Shown here in pieces: positions 39,914 through 48,244 of a stretch of 64,000 nucleotides of DNA (positions are counted from its first letter, which is position 1; every line of letters starts with the position of its first letter). Origin of the DNA: Hymenobacter monticola. GTDB lineage: Bacteria; Bacteroidota; Bacteroidia; Cytophagales; Hymenobacteraceae. A model generated the notes under the pieces. That model was not told the origin of the DNA. It made no database searches and saw only the letters and a program-made list of their open reading frames with translations. The stretch lies in the NCBI RefSeq assembly GCF_022811645.1, contig NZ_CP094537.1, forward strand, positions 1 through 64,000, read 5' to 3'. Made by a program: the position numbers and the translations under genes.

Positions 39914-41032
39914 ATGGACCCTACCGCTATTGATTTGAACATGGCGGCTTATGAGCAAAAGCTCGAAGCCATTTACACGGAAATGCTCACGTTTACCTCC
40001 CTGTTTATCAACCTGGGCCGCGCCGTTGGGGGCATTGGAGCCCTGTTGTTCATCAGCAGCCGGGTATGGGGCAACATTGCCCGGGCTGAACCCATCGACT
40101 TGTTTCCCCTGCTCAGGCCGTTTGCTATCGGCTTGGCTATCCTGCTGTTCGTGCCCCTGTGCGGAGCGCTGCGGGGCATAACCATGGCCGTGGCGCACGG
40201 CACCGATGACATACGGATGGGACAGATAGCCGAAGTCAACCGGCTCACCGCTACCCGGGACCAATTAGCCGCCGACGCCAAAGCCAAGTCGGATATGGCC
40301 ATCAACGAGGAATATGAGAAGGAGCTAGGCAAGCTTGGGGCGCTGGACGTTGGCCGCAAAGCCAGCCTGGCCTTTAACCAAGTGCAGTACTCAGTGGGCC
40401 AGAATTTCCGGGAGTGGACCAAATCCATCCTGGAGCTGGGCGCCCTGGCGGCGAAGCTGGCCATCAGCCTTATCTCCACCTTCCTGCTGGTGCTGCTTAG
40501 CGTCGCCGGACCGCTGGCCTTCGGCATTGCCATCATCCCCGGCTTTGGGGGCGGGCTGATGAAGTGGTTCGGCTACTTCCTCACCATTTCCCTGTGGGTG
40601 CCCGTCGCGAACATCTACGCGGCGGTACTGGCGCATGTGCAGGTAACCATGCTCAATGAGAACATCCGGCAGTTGCAGGCAGGCGGCAGTGTGGAGTCGG
40701 CCGACATCGCCTACCTGTGTATGCTCGTGCTGGCTATCGTGGGCTACATTTTTGTTCCCAAAGCAGCGGATATGCTCATTGACGGCTCGGGCGTGGGTAA
40801 CGCGGCCACCTCGTTCATTACGACCACGACGGCTACGACGGCGGCCGTTGCCGGTGCTGCGGGTGGTGCGGGCGTTCGGACCGGCGCGGATGTACTCGGC
40901 GCTGGGGTAGGGGCTGGTCAGGGAATACTCGGCCGGGCAGGTGCCGGCGAGAATGCGACGCGGGGAGAAGCCTTTGGTCAGCGGGCGGGCGCTTACGTGC
41001 GGGACCGGCTTACGCCCCGCAAGCAAAGCTAA
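39914..41032 (+). CDS. traJ: TraJ, VirB6-like membrane protein
   Basis: The 372-residue inner-membrane protein has at least five hydrophobic helices (around residues 30-50, 68-95, 175-215, 220-245 and 265-285). FNQVQYSVGQNFREWTKSIL is typical of TraJ. The C-terminus is an Ala/Gly-rich, flexible tail (from about 300). It should be the polytopic channel component of the mating apparatus. Confidence 0.85.
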   Translation: MDPTAIDLNMAAYEQKLEAIYTEMLTFTSLFINLGRAVGGIGALLFISSRVWGNIARAEPIDLFPLLRPFAIGLAILLFVPLCGALRGITMAVAHGTDDIRMGQIAEVNRLTATRDQLAADAKAKSDMAINEEYEKELGKLGALDVGRKASLAFNQVQYSVGQNFREWTKSILELGALAAKLAISLISTFLLVLLSVAGPLAFGIAIIPGFGGGLMKWFGYFLTISLWVPVANIYAAVLAHVQVTMLNENIRQLQAGGSVESADIAYLCMLVLAIVGYIFVPKAADMLIDGSGVGNAATSFITTTTATTAAVAGAAGGAGVRTGADVLGAGVGAGQGILGRAGAGENATRGEAFGQRAGAYVRDRLTPRKQS

Positions 41033-41071
41033 CCGGGGCAGCTCTACCCTTCACCTCAAATTCAGACCTAC

Positions 41072-41686
41072 ATGTTTGCTTCCCTTAAAACCATCGACTC
41101 TGCTTTTCAGCAGGTCAAAACGCTGGCCTTGATTTTCATTGTCGCGGTGCTGCTGCTGGCCGGCACCATTGCCTACTTCGCGTTCAAAACGACCAACGCG
41201 GCAGCGAACCGCATCTACGTGTTGGAGAACGGCCAGCTGCTCACCGCCGGCGCGCAGGATGCGCGGGCCAACCGGCCCGTCGAGGCCCGCAGCCACGTCA
41301 CCCGGTTTCATGAGTTGTTCTTCACCCTGGACCCGGACCAGAAGGCCATCAACAACAACGTCAACAAGGCCCTGTACCTGGCGGACAACTCGGCGAAGAA
41401 GCAGTACGAGAACTTCAAAGAGAAGGGCTTTTACAACGACCTGATAGCGGCCAATATCAGCCTGGAAACGACTGTGGACAGCGTGGTAGTAAGCGGCTCG
41501 CGGCCCCTCACCGCCCGCTGCTTCTCGCATCAGCGCGTTATCCGGGCTACGTCGATAACCAACCGCAATCTCATTTCGGAGTGCTCGCTGCGCGACGTGA
41601 CGCGCTCGGAGAACAATCCCCACGGCTTCCTGATGGAAAACTGGCGGGTGCTGCAAAACAAAGACCTGAATACTACCCCCCGCTAG
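41072..41686 (+). CDS. traK: TraK, VirB8-like protein
   Basis: The 204-residue protein has one N-terminal membrane anchor (LALIFIVAVLLLAGTIAYFA) and a periplasmic NTF2-like domain. The front MFASLKTIDSAFQQVKTLAL and the end with RSENNPHGFLMENWRVLQN are the TraK pattern. It links inner and outer parts of the channel. It follows traJ by 39 bp. Confidence 0.9.
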   Translation: MFASLKTIDSAFQQVKTLALIFIVAVLLLAGTIAYFAFKTTNAAANRIYVLENGQLLTAGAQDARANRPVEARSHVTRFHELFFTLDPDQKAINNNVNKALYLADNSAKKQYENFKEKGFYNDLIAANISLETTVDSVVVSGSRPLTARCFSHQRVIRATSITNRNLISECSLRDVTRSENNPHGFLMENWRVLQNKDLNTTPR

Positions 41687-41697
41687 TACCTATTCTC

Positions 41698-42891
41698 ATG
41701 GCAACACCTGCTAAACCACACGACGCGCAATTCTTACGAACCCGTAAAATGGCGACCTTCCTACCCATCGTAGGGGTACCGTTTATGGCGGTCATGTTCT
41801 TCCTGGGTGGCGGTGGCAAAGGCACCCCGGCTGAAGCGCAAAACGTCGAATCCGGCTTTAATACCGAACTACCGACTGCTGAAAAGGCTACGATAACGGA
41901 TAGTAAGCTGGAAGCCTACGCCAGCCCGGTTGACTCCATGCGCAACCGGGGCCTGGTTGATTCCAGGATTGATACCGCGTCGGGTGGAGGGCTTTCCTAT
42001 GGCATCCAGGCCGACGGGAAAGCCGGCCCGAACGGCTCGGTTGATAATTCGGTCGCCGCGGCCCAAGCGCAGCTCATTGCCGCGCAGCAGGCCCAATTGA
42101 ACGGGGGCAACACCACCGTGCAGGCGGCCACGCAACCGGGCTTCCTTACCCCAGAAGAAAAGATGGAACTGATGCGGACGGAGCACGAGCGGGAATTAGC
42201 GGAGGCGCGGGCACAGGCGCAAATGGCTACGCTTATGGCGCAGTCGAATGCAGCCAGTGCCGGTGCAGCCCCTCGCACGGTGGCCGCAGCCCCCAAAAAG
42301 AAAAAGCCGGTCACCAAGGTGCGGGCCATTGACGAGGACGCGGTGGTGTCGCGGCTGGGCTCAAATGGTACCGGCCGGAAGCGCACGGCTTCATTCCAGG
42401 GCTTTGATTCGGAAGGCAACGCGGGCACGGAAGCCAACACCCTGCCGGCGGTCATCCACGAATCGCAGGAGGTCGTTTCGGGCTCCCTGGTGAAGATGCG
42501 CCTAACGGAACCGGCCGTCATCAACGGACACAAGCTGCCGGCCAACACCTTTATCTACGGCAAGTGCAGCCTGGCCGGCGAACGCCTCAGCATTGCCATT
42601 GAAACGCTCAAATCCGGCAACAACGTGTTCCCTGCCTCGCTGGAAGTGTACGACGTGGACGGCCTGGAAGGGCTGCACATTCCCGGCGCTATCACGCGGG
42701 ACGCGGCCAAACAGGCCGGCGCAAACAGCATGGACGCGGCCGATATGATGACGATGAGTGCCGACCCGGCAATGGCCGCGGCGGGGGTGGCGGTTAGTGC
42801 CGCCAAAGGCCTCGGCAAAAACAAGATTCGGATGGTGAAAGTCCGCCTGAAGGCCGGCTACAATATCATGCTCAAAGTGGACAAAGAATAA
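41698..42891 (+). CDS. traM: TraM, VirB10-like protein
   Basis: The 397-residue protein has an N-terminal membrane anchor (FLPIVGVPFMAVMFFLGG), a long flexible Ala/Gln-rich periplasmic region, and the conserved TraM C-terminal domain from about residue 245 (VIHESQEVVSGSLVKMRLTE, GHKLPANTFIYGKCSLAGER, LEGLHIPGAITRDAAKQAG). This VirB10-like protein spans the periplasm. The ATG at 41698 is correct; the frame upstream overlaps traK. Confidence 0.92.
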   Translation: MATPAKPHDAQFLRTRKMATFLPIVGVPFMAVMFFLGGGGKGTPAEAQNVESGFNTELPTAEKATITDSKLEAYASPVDSMRNRGLVDSRIDTASGGGLSYGIQADGKAGPNGSVDNSVAAAQAQLIAAQQAQLNGGNTTVQAATQPGFLTPEEKMELMRTEHERELAEARAQAQMATLMAQSNAASAGAAPRTVAAAPKKKKPVTKVRAIDEDAVVSRLGSNGTGRKRTASFQGFDSEGNAGTEANTLPAVIHESQEVVSGSLVKMRLTEPAVINGHKLPANTFIYGKCSLAGERLSIAIETLKSGNNVFPASLEVYDVDGLEGLHIPGAITRDAAKQAGANSMDAADMMTMSADPAMAAAGVAVSAAKGLGKNKIRMVKVRLKAGYNIMLKVDKE

Positions 42892-42900
42892 CTCTTCCTT

Positions 42901-44067
42901 ATGAAAACGACCTCCTGTCTGGCGCTGGCCCTGGTGCTGCTCACCGTTCGCCCCACTAGTGCGGTGGCTCAAACTACCGCGTCATCTCAGAAGCTACCCA
43001 ATGCGACCGAAGCCACTAAGCTACCCACCTTGCCACTTTATGTGAGCGACCAGAAAACGACCCACCTGGTCTTTCCCAGTCCGGTTACCTATGTCGATTT
43101 GGGCAGTACCGGCCTGATTGCCGCCAAGGCAACCGGCTCGGAAAACATCGTGCGCGTAAAGGCCGCCAGCGCGGGTTTTGGGGAAACCAACATGACTGTG
43201 CTAACGACGGGCGGTAAGCTCTACTCGTTTGTGGTGAATTACCAGCGGAGCCCGCGCATGGTGGGCATAGACCTGGGCACGGCCAATGGCAGCGCCGATA
43301 AGGGCAGACTGCCGACTACAGCGCTGTATGTGAGCGACCAGAAAACAACCCACTTGGTCTTTCCTTACCCGGTTACCTATGTGGACCTGGGCAACTCGGG
43401 CATCATCGCGGCCAAGGCCACCGGCGCGGAGAATATCGTGCGCGTGAAAGCAGCGGGCACCCGCTTCCCCGAGACTAACATCACGGTGCTTACCTCGAAC
43501 GGCAAGTTGTATATGTTCACGGTGAACTATCAGCACGACCCCAAGGTGCTCAGCCTCGACATGGGCGCGGCCTCTTCGCAGGTTACGAGCAGCGAATCAG
43601 GGGAGGCCATCCTGTCGAACTCGCCCATTCCCCAAGGCAACCTGGATGCCTACTCCAAACAGGCGCTGGCACGGGGCGGCTCGTCGGCCGGCGAAAGCAA
43701 AAACCAACTTACCGTTAAATGCGGCGACGTTGGCTACAAGCAAGAAACGCTGTTCTTCCCCCTGCACATTGCCAACAAGTCGAACGTGACCTATGACGTC
43801 GACTTCGTGAAGTTCTACATTCAGGATAAGAAAGTAGCCAAGCGCACGGCGGAGCAAGCCATTGAAATTACCCCTATCTACGTCTATAACGGCTCCCAAA
43901 AGAAGATTGACGTAAAAGGCAAACTGGAACAGGTGTACGTCTTTAAGAAGTTTACCATCCCGAACCAAAAGCAGCTCATCATCGAAGTTTACGAGAAGGG
44001 GGGCGGGCGTAACGTCAAGCTCCACCTCGCTAATTCAGACCTGCTCAAAGCCCGCACGTTCCAGTAA
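42901..44067 (+). CDS. traN: TraN (DUF4138), VirB9-like, with a duplicated N-terminal domain
   Basis: The 388-residue exported protein begins with a signal peptide (ending VAQT). It then has two copies of the TraN N-terminal domain, residues 41-119 and 137-215 (LYVSDQKTTHLVFPSPVTYV and LYVSDQKTTHLVFPYPVTYV), before the usual C-terminal beta-domain (VGYKQETLFFPLHIANKSNV, YNGSQKKIDVKGKLEQVYVF). TraN forms the outer ring of the channel. A single N-terminal domain is usual; the duplication is uncommon. Its start is 10 bp after the traM stop. Confidence 0.88.
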   Translation: MKTTSCLALALVLLTVRPTSAVAQTTASSQKLPNATEATKLPTLPLYVSDQKTTHLVFPSPVTYVDLGSTGLIAAKATGSENIVRVKAASAGFGETNMTVLTTGGKLYSFVVNYQRSPRMVGIDLGTANGSADKGRLPTTALYVSDQKTTHLVFPYPVTYVDLGNSGIIAAKATGAENIVRVKAAGTRFPETNITVLTSNGKLYMFTVNYQHDPKVLSLDMGAASSQVTSSESGEAILSNSPIPQGNLDAYSKQALARGGSSAGESKNQLTVKCGDVGYKQETLFFPLHIANKSNVTYDVDFVKFYIQDKKVAKRTAEQAIEITPIYVYNGSQKKIDVKGKLEQVYVFKKFTIPNQKQLIIEVYEKGGGRNVKLHLANSDLLKARTFQ

Positions 44068-44108
44068 GCTGTTCGCGCCTCTCTTTTCATCAAACCGCTC
44101 CCTAGCCC

Positions 44109-44414
44109 ATGAAAAGCACTCAATCACCCCGATTAGCAGCGTTGATGGCTACGCTGTTTGAGAATCCTAGCCCTAATTATGCTTTGGTGGCAATGATGGC
44201 CTTGGTCGCTGGAGCTACGGTGGTTTTCGGGGGTAACCTTGTGCCAGGCATAGCTACGCACAGTGTCATGCTGCTGTCCCTGCTGGCCACGTCGCGTCTG
44301 TTCAATGCGGGCTGGCTGCGTGCATTCTGGTATCTGACTATGGGCCTGATTGTCTTGGCACTGGTGCTCGATGTGGCAGTGCTGATGGTAGCGGGTCAGG
44401 GTGATGCGTTGTAG
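44109..44414 (+). CDS. small membrane protein at the end of the tra operon, 101 aa
   Basis: Three hydrophobic helices (residues 25-45, 48-65 and 72-95) follow a short polar head. It starts 42 bp after traN on the same strand. Its family is unknown; a role in the mating machinery or in surface exclusion is possible from position. Confidence 0.55.
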   Translation: MKSTQSPRLAALMATLFENPSPNYALVAMMALVAGATVVFGGNLVPGIATHSVMLLSLLATSRLFNAGWLRAFWYLTMGLIVLALVLDVAVLMVAGQGDAL

Positions 44415-44431
44415 AAAAACGTCTTCAGACC

Positions 44432-44980
44432 ATGCCTAACTACCAGCAAGGCTACGAGGATGGCCGCTCCGCTCAGCGCTACTCTATCCAAACCTCCCGC
44501 CAGCTCGGGAAAGGCTTGGGCGCCCTTATTGCTTGGGCATTTATTGCGGGTACTCGGGTTACAGTTGAAGCCCTGGTAGCGGCTCCCTTTCTAATTCTCG
44601 GCTTTATTGTAATGGCTCCGATGGATTTCCTAGGTCCAATGCTTGGCATTGTGCGCCTGACCGGCATCGTCCTGGTGGCTTTCCTGGCTTTTGCGGGGCT
44701 CTACTGGCTCAAAGGGTGCGTAGTGGCATTGCGGCACCGACAGGGGCGGCTCTGGCTGCTGCCCTTCTCACTGTGCGTGTGTGTGGCTTGCGTGCTACCG
44801 GGCTGGTTGGTTCGTTCACTTGTCATCAGCTCGTTTCCCACTGCTGGCCCGCTGTGGGGATGGGGACTGGGCCTAGCCTTTGCCCTGTTTGCTTTCGGCC
44901 GTTACCGTTTCACGGAGCATAGCGCTCCAGACTTGATGGACTGGTCGTATAGCCACGGCTATCGGTGGACCAATAAGTAA
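44432..44980 (+). CDS. membrane protein, 182 aa
   Basis: The protein has four hydrophobic segments (around residues 28-45, 48-68, 72-95 and 110-150) flanked by charged cytoplasmic ends. The N-terminus MPNYQQGYEDGRSAQRYSIQ and the C-terminal LMDWSYSHGYRWTNK are polar. It is the last gene of the plus-strand tra run and faces the convergent fic gene. The family is unknown. Confidence 0.55.
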   Translation: MPNYQQGYEDGRSAQRYSIQTSRQLGKGLGALIAWAFIAGTRVTVEALVAAPFLILGFIVMAPMDFLGPMLGIVRLTGIVLVAFLAFAGLYWLKGCVVALRHRQGRLWLLPFSLCVCVACVLPGWLVRSLVISSFPTAGPLWGWGLGLAFALFAFGRYRFTEHSAPDLMDWSYSHGYRWTNK

Positions 44981-44994
44981 GTAGTGCTTCTGCT

Positions 44995-46203
44995 TTAACC
45001 CAATTTAGGCCCTCGGCGCTTCGGCTCGGGGGCTTTTTGTAATTTGGGAGTGGACGGGGTAGGCAATGCATCCTCCCCCTTAAGTTCATTTAGCGGCATG
45101 CCCTGCTGCACCGTCACACCTGGCTGCTGCTGGGTGAGTTGGGTCCGGAACGCCTGCACGGCCTGGCCGACTGCTTGGGAGTAGCGCAGGAGGATGGCCT
45201 TATCAGATAACTGCGCCGCAGGGGAAGCGGCAACGACTACGTAGGGCTTCTGCAATTCATCAAGCGTGGCTTGCTCGGTGAGGGCTGGGGGACGGGCCAT
45301 CACGGCGGCCTGCACATAAGTAAGCAGCGGGGACATAATCACTGCCCCATTGGCGTCCTTTAAGGGAGCCCCGGTTTCCTGGGCGTGACGGATGCCTACT
45401 CGCTGGCTGCTGGCCTTCAACTCGCGCAGGGCCTCTAACTGGGCTACCTCCAATGTGGGAGCGCTCAGGGGGCGGGCCTGACTTGGATGGCGGGCGGCTT
45501 TGGCTGCGGCACCGGGCAGTTCAATAGTGGCTGCATCGAGCAGGTAGCGTAAGCGGGTCTGGTTTTCGTGGACGCTGGTCGAGATGCCCACTATGCCGGT
45601 ATCCCGGGCAAGGTTGAACTCCTTATACACCTTCTGGAAATCGAGGCGGTACCCGGCCTGGTGGCCTAGCTGCATCAATACCGCCTGCATCGTGCGGCCG
45701 TTGCCCTCGCGGAAGGCGTGCACATGGTTGAGGTGGTCGAGATAGTACGCGGCCCGTTCCACGAACTGCGACTTGGATAGTCCTTTCAAGTTGTTTTCAG
45801 CATGAAGCTGCGCGCTGATGGCGCCCACGTCGCAGCCAATGCGGCGGTGGTTGGCGTAGGTCATCATGTGGTCGGCCTGTATGTTCATCGCAGGCTTATA
45901 GCCCTGAAACCCCCGGTCCTGGCGGGTTTCGCCGGCCCACGGATACACGTCGTGGAATAAGTAGCGGTGCATAGCCCGCAAGTGCTGCTCGTCAAACGTG
46001 AGCGGGATAGGAGGGATGGCGTAGGCCGGGCCAACCATGGGCGCTACTGGCTGCCGGGGGGCTGCCAAACCAACCTGTGCCCGAACAAACATCAGCCGCA
46101 TTATCGACAAGTCGGCTTCCAGACGGTCGAGCTGTGTCTCGCTGGTTGCGCGGACGTTGTTATAAAGCAGGCCATCGGCCGGGTTGGTAAAGAGGTCAGG
46201 CAT
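44995..46203 (-). CDS. Fic-domain toxin (VbhT-like) with KRRGPKLG tail
   Basis: Residues 60-215 form a Fic domain: HRYLFHDVYPWAGETR before the active site and the Fic motif HAFREGNGRTMQ at 162-173. The canonical motif is HxFx[D/E]GNGRxxR; here the last Arg, which binds ATP phosphate, is Gln. Most Fic enzymes AMPylate target proteins. The second half is helical and unknown and ends PEPKRRGPKLG. A VbhA-like antitoxin gene lies 104 bp upstream, as in Bartonella vbhA-vbhT, where the Fic toxin is passed through a conjugation system. It is the last gene of a minus-strand operon. Confidence 0.85.
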   Translation of the reverse strand: MPDLFTNPADGLLYNNVRATSETQLDRLEADLSIMRLMFVRAQVGLAAPRQPVAPMVGPAYAIPPIPLTFDEQHLRAMHRYLFHDVYPWAGETRQDRGFQGYKPAMNIQADHMMTYANHRRIGCDVGAISAQLHAENNLKGLSKSQFVERAAYYLDHLNHVHAFREGNGRTMQAVLMQLGHQAGYRLDFQKVYKEFNLARDTGIVGISTSVHENQTRLRYLLDAATIELPGAAAKAARHPSQARPLSAPTLEVAQLEALRELKASSQRVGIRHAQETGAPLKDANGAVIMSPLLTYVQAAVMARPPALTEQATLDELQKPYVVVAASPAAQLSDKAILLRYSQAVGQAVQAFRTQLTQQQPGVTVQQGMPLNELKGEDALPTPSTPKLQKAPEPKRRGPKLG

Positions 46204-46307
46204 GAATAGCGAGTAGCAAAAAGCCCGGCAGGGAGCCAGGCTTAATGGGGGTGAGCGTTACTGCAGCTGATAAGCGAAGCGGAATAGCAGCTGCCATGCG
46301 ATGGGGG

Positions 46308-46619
46308 TTAGAGGCTAACGATGCGTTCCTCAAAGTGCAAATACGGGCTGTACTCGTGCGCGGGCTCCACCTGGGGGCCTTCGCCGGGGGCGTACTTGGC
46401 CAAAGGGTCAGGACCTGGTGCCGGGGCGTACTCGGCATCGAGGACGGCCGATAACTGCTCCAGGTCAATCTCCCCGGCGATGTAGCGGTTCTGCAACTCC
46501 ACAAGTTGCGCCGAAGGGTGCCGGTTCTGGCTCATGGACACACCGACGGCGAACTTTACTACGTCGCGGCGCTGCTGCTCGGTGCGCTCGTTGTCGGAGA
46601 AATACGGGGTCTTTTCCAT
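46308..46619 (-). CDS. VbhA-like antitoxin of the Fic toxin, 103 aa
   Basis: Residues 15-60 (RRDVVKFAVGVSMSQNRHPS, LVELQNRYIAGEIDLEQL) align by eye with the three-helix VbhA antitoxin, including the late R.[YV]..GE[IL] helix. The inhibitory motif (S/T)xxxE(G/N) is altered: it reads VSMSQN, with Gln in place of Glu. The C-terminal 40 residues are an extra proline-rich tail. The gene directly precedes fic and is close (21 bp) to the 272-aa gene. Confidence 0.6.
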   Translation of the reverse strand: MEKTPYFSDNERTEQQRRDVVKFAVGVSMSQNRHPSAQLVELQNRYIAGEIDLEQLSAVLDAEYAPAPGPDPLAKYAPGEGPQVEPAHEYSPYLHFEERIVSL

Positions 46620-46640
46620 ACTACAAGATACGTAATTGGG

Positions 46641-47459
46641 CTAGAAACGGGGGCCTCGGCGGCGCTGTTTGTCTGCTGGGGGAGTAGCAGGGGAAAGTGG
46701 GGGAGTGGGCAGCTTTTTCAAGCTGGGGTGGTCGAGGGCCGGCGTATCAAAGGAGCGGCGAACCTTCAGCAACTCGGCGATTTCCTGGCCTCGCTGCTGC
46801 TGTTCCGGGGTGCCTTTCAGCAGCTGCCCCACGCGGCTCTCAAAGACCCGGGCTACGGCTTCTTTCACGCCCTGGTCGGGCTGCTTCTGCTGCTCGGCCA
46901 GCTTCATCCAATCCAAGCAGTGCTCCCGGTCAATGCACGGCATGATGCCGCTCAGCTTGAGTAAGGGATTCTCACCGCCTAACAGTTGGTCGCGGGGGAT
47001 GGCAATAAAGAACTGCTTACCGACGCCCTCGCCCCAATGCAGATTGTTACGGGTATGGCCTTCGCCAAACTCGGCCGGCTGGGCTACCTGCACCTGCTCG
47101 GCCCTCAGTTCCCGCTGCAACTGGTAAAGCGCAACGTTCTGGCTATAGAGATGGGGGCTGTCCGGGTCCGGGCGGTAGGGGCCAACCTGCAACGCTTCGG
47201 CCAGACCCCGCGCCTGCACCTGGTCTTTCTCGGTCAGGTACTTCATCAGCGTTTCCGCGTCGGTGAAGTAAACGCTGGCCGTGCTCGTGCTCTTTTTGAT
47301 TACGTCGGCATCCCGAAAGTCGAATTGCACCAACATCTTGCCGGCCGGCAGTCCTTTCTTGGGGTGCTCCCACTGGTCCACTCCGGGGTAAAGGGCATTG
47401 CCCTGGTCGGTCATCGCCTGGCGAGCGGCAGTACCGGCTGGGGGAATCTTTACGCTCAC
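46641..47459 (-). CDS. hypothetical effector candidate, 272 aa, with RRRGPRF tail
   Basis: I do not recognise the domain. The central part has strand/helix alternation (KMLVQFDFRDADVIKKSTST, GKQFFIAIPRDQLLGGENPL) and two Cys (MPCIDREHCLDWMK). The last 50 residues are a proline-rich linker and end PPADKQRRRGPRF, the same tail as the relaxase. It sits between the 140-aa gene (3 bp away) and the antitoxin gene, in the operon that ends with fic. It may be a second transferred effector. Confidence 0.55.
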   Translation of the reverse strand: MSVKIPPAGTAARQAMTDQGNALYPGVDQWEHPKKGLPAGKMLVQFDFRDADVIKKSTSTASVYFTDAETLMKYLTEKDQVQARGLAEALQVGPYRPDPDSPHLYSQNVALYQLQRELRAEQVQVAQPAEFGEGHTRNNLHWGEGVGKQFFIAIPRDQLLGGENPLLKLSGIMPCIDREHCLDWMKLAEQQKQPDQGVKEAVARVFESRVGQLLKGTPEQQQRGQEIAELLKVRRSFDTPALDHPSLKKLPTPPLSPATPPADKQRRRGPRF

Positions 47460-47462
47460 TCC

Positions 47463-47885
47463 TTATGCCTCAAATGAGAACTTGCGGGCAGGCTGGTTGG
47501 GGATGGCTTGGGCAATCCGCACAAAGTGACGGCTGTCGTGCAAGCCATCTACCGAAAGCTTGATAGTGGGCGGGAAAACAAAGTGCTCCTGCAACAACGC
47601 CACGTCGAGGGGCTGGGTAAAGCCGTAGGTACCCAAACCGTCGCGGTTGACCTGGAATGCGTCGCCGGCTGCCGGCGTGTTGCCCTGGGCCTTCAGAAAG
47701 TCGATGACGGGCAGGAGGTGGTCCGTGTCGGTGCCGTTCGGCGCGTCCTGCTTAATAACGGTTTTAGTCAGGGCCTGGCTCATAGCTAACGTCGGCTGAT
47801 TGGCGGGCAAGTTAAGAATTGGCTGGGGCTTCTGCCGCTGCTGTTGCCGGCGCTTTAGCGCGGAGGAGGAAAGGGAAAGGCTCAC
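47463..47885 (-). CDS. hypothetical protein, 140 aa
   Basis: This is a soluble protein with a basic N-terminus (KRRQQQRQKPQPILNLPANQ) and an alpha/beta rest. A later ATG (47781-47783, MSQALTK) would remove that N-terminus. It is 15 bp downstream of higA and 3 bp upstream of the 272-aa effector candidate. It could be a chaperone or immunity partner for that protein, but only position suggests this. Confidence 0.5.
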   Translation of the reverse strand: MSLSLSSSALKRRQQQRQKPQPILNLPANQPTLAMSQALTKTVIKQDAPNGTDTDHLLPVIDFLKAQGNTPAAGDAFQVNRDGLGTYGFTQPLDVALLQEHFVFPPTIKLSVDGLHDSRHFVRIAQAIPNQPARKFSFEA

Positions 47886-47900
47886 GGCAGGGCAAGAATG

Positions 47901-48215
47901 TTATGCTTGAGCCGGTTCCCAGAATACGCGCACATTGGCCACGGAAGTCCGCTGGCGGGCCAGGGCCAGGTCATAGCGCTCCTGGACGGTCAGCCAAAAC
48001 TCGGCCGTGGTGTTTCGGAATGCCGCGGCCAGACGCAAGGCCATTTCCGGCGTCACGCCTTGGCGCTTGTTGAGAATGGCCGACAAGGTTTTGCGGGTGG
48101 TGCACAAACCCTCGGCTACTTCTTCCAACGTCAGTTTTTCCCCGGTTTCTTCGCGCAACCCCTCAATGGTTTCGCGAATCAAATCGCCGGGGTGGGAAGG
48201 ATTGAACATGGGCAT
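47901..48215 (-). CDS. higA: HigA-family antitoxin
   Basis: The 104-residue protein starts MPMFNPSHPGDLIRETIEGL, the usual HigA opening, and has an XRE helix-turn-helix (LTLEEVAEGLCTTRKTLSAI) and the common end TAEFWLTVQERYDLALA. It neutralises HigB and represses the operon. I use ATG 48213-48215; a TTG overlapping the higB stop is less likely. Confidence 0.9.
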   Translation of the reverse strand: MPMFNPSHPGDLIRETIEGLREETGEKLTLEEVAEGLCTTRKTLSAILNKRQGVTPEMALRLAAAFRNTTAEFWLTVQERYDLALARQRTSVANVRVFWEPAQA

Positions 48216-48244
48216 GATTAGGGTGTCTTTCTTAACTAGTGGTG

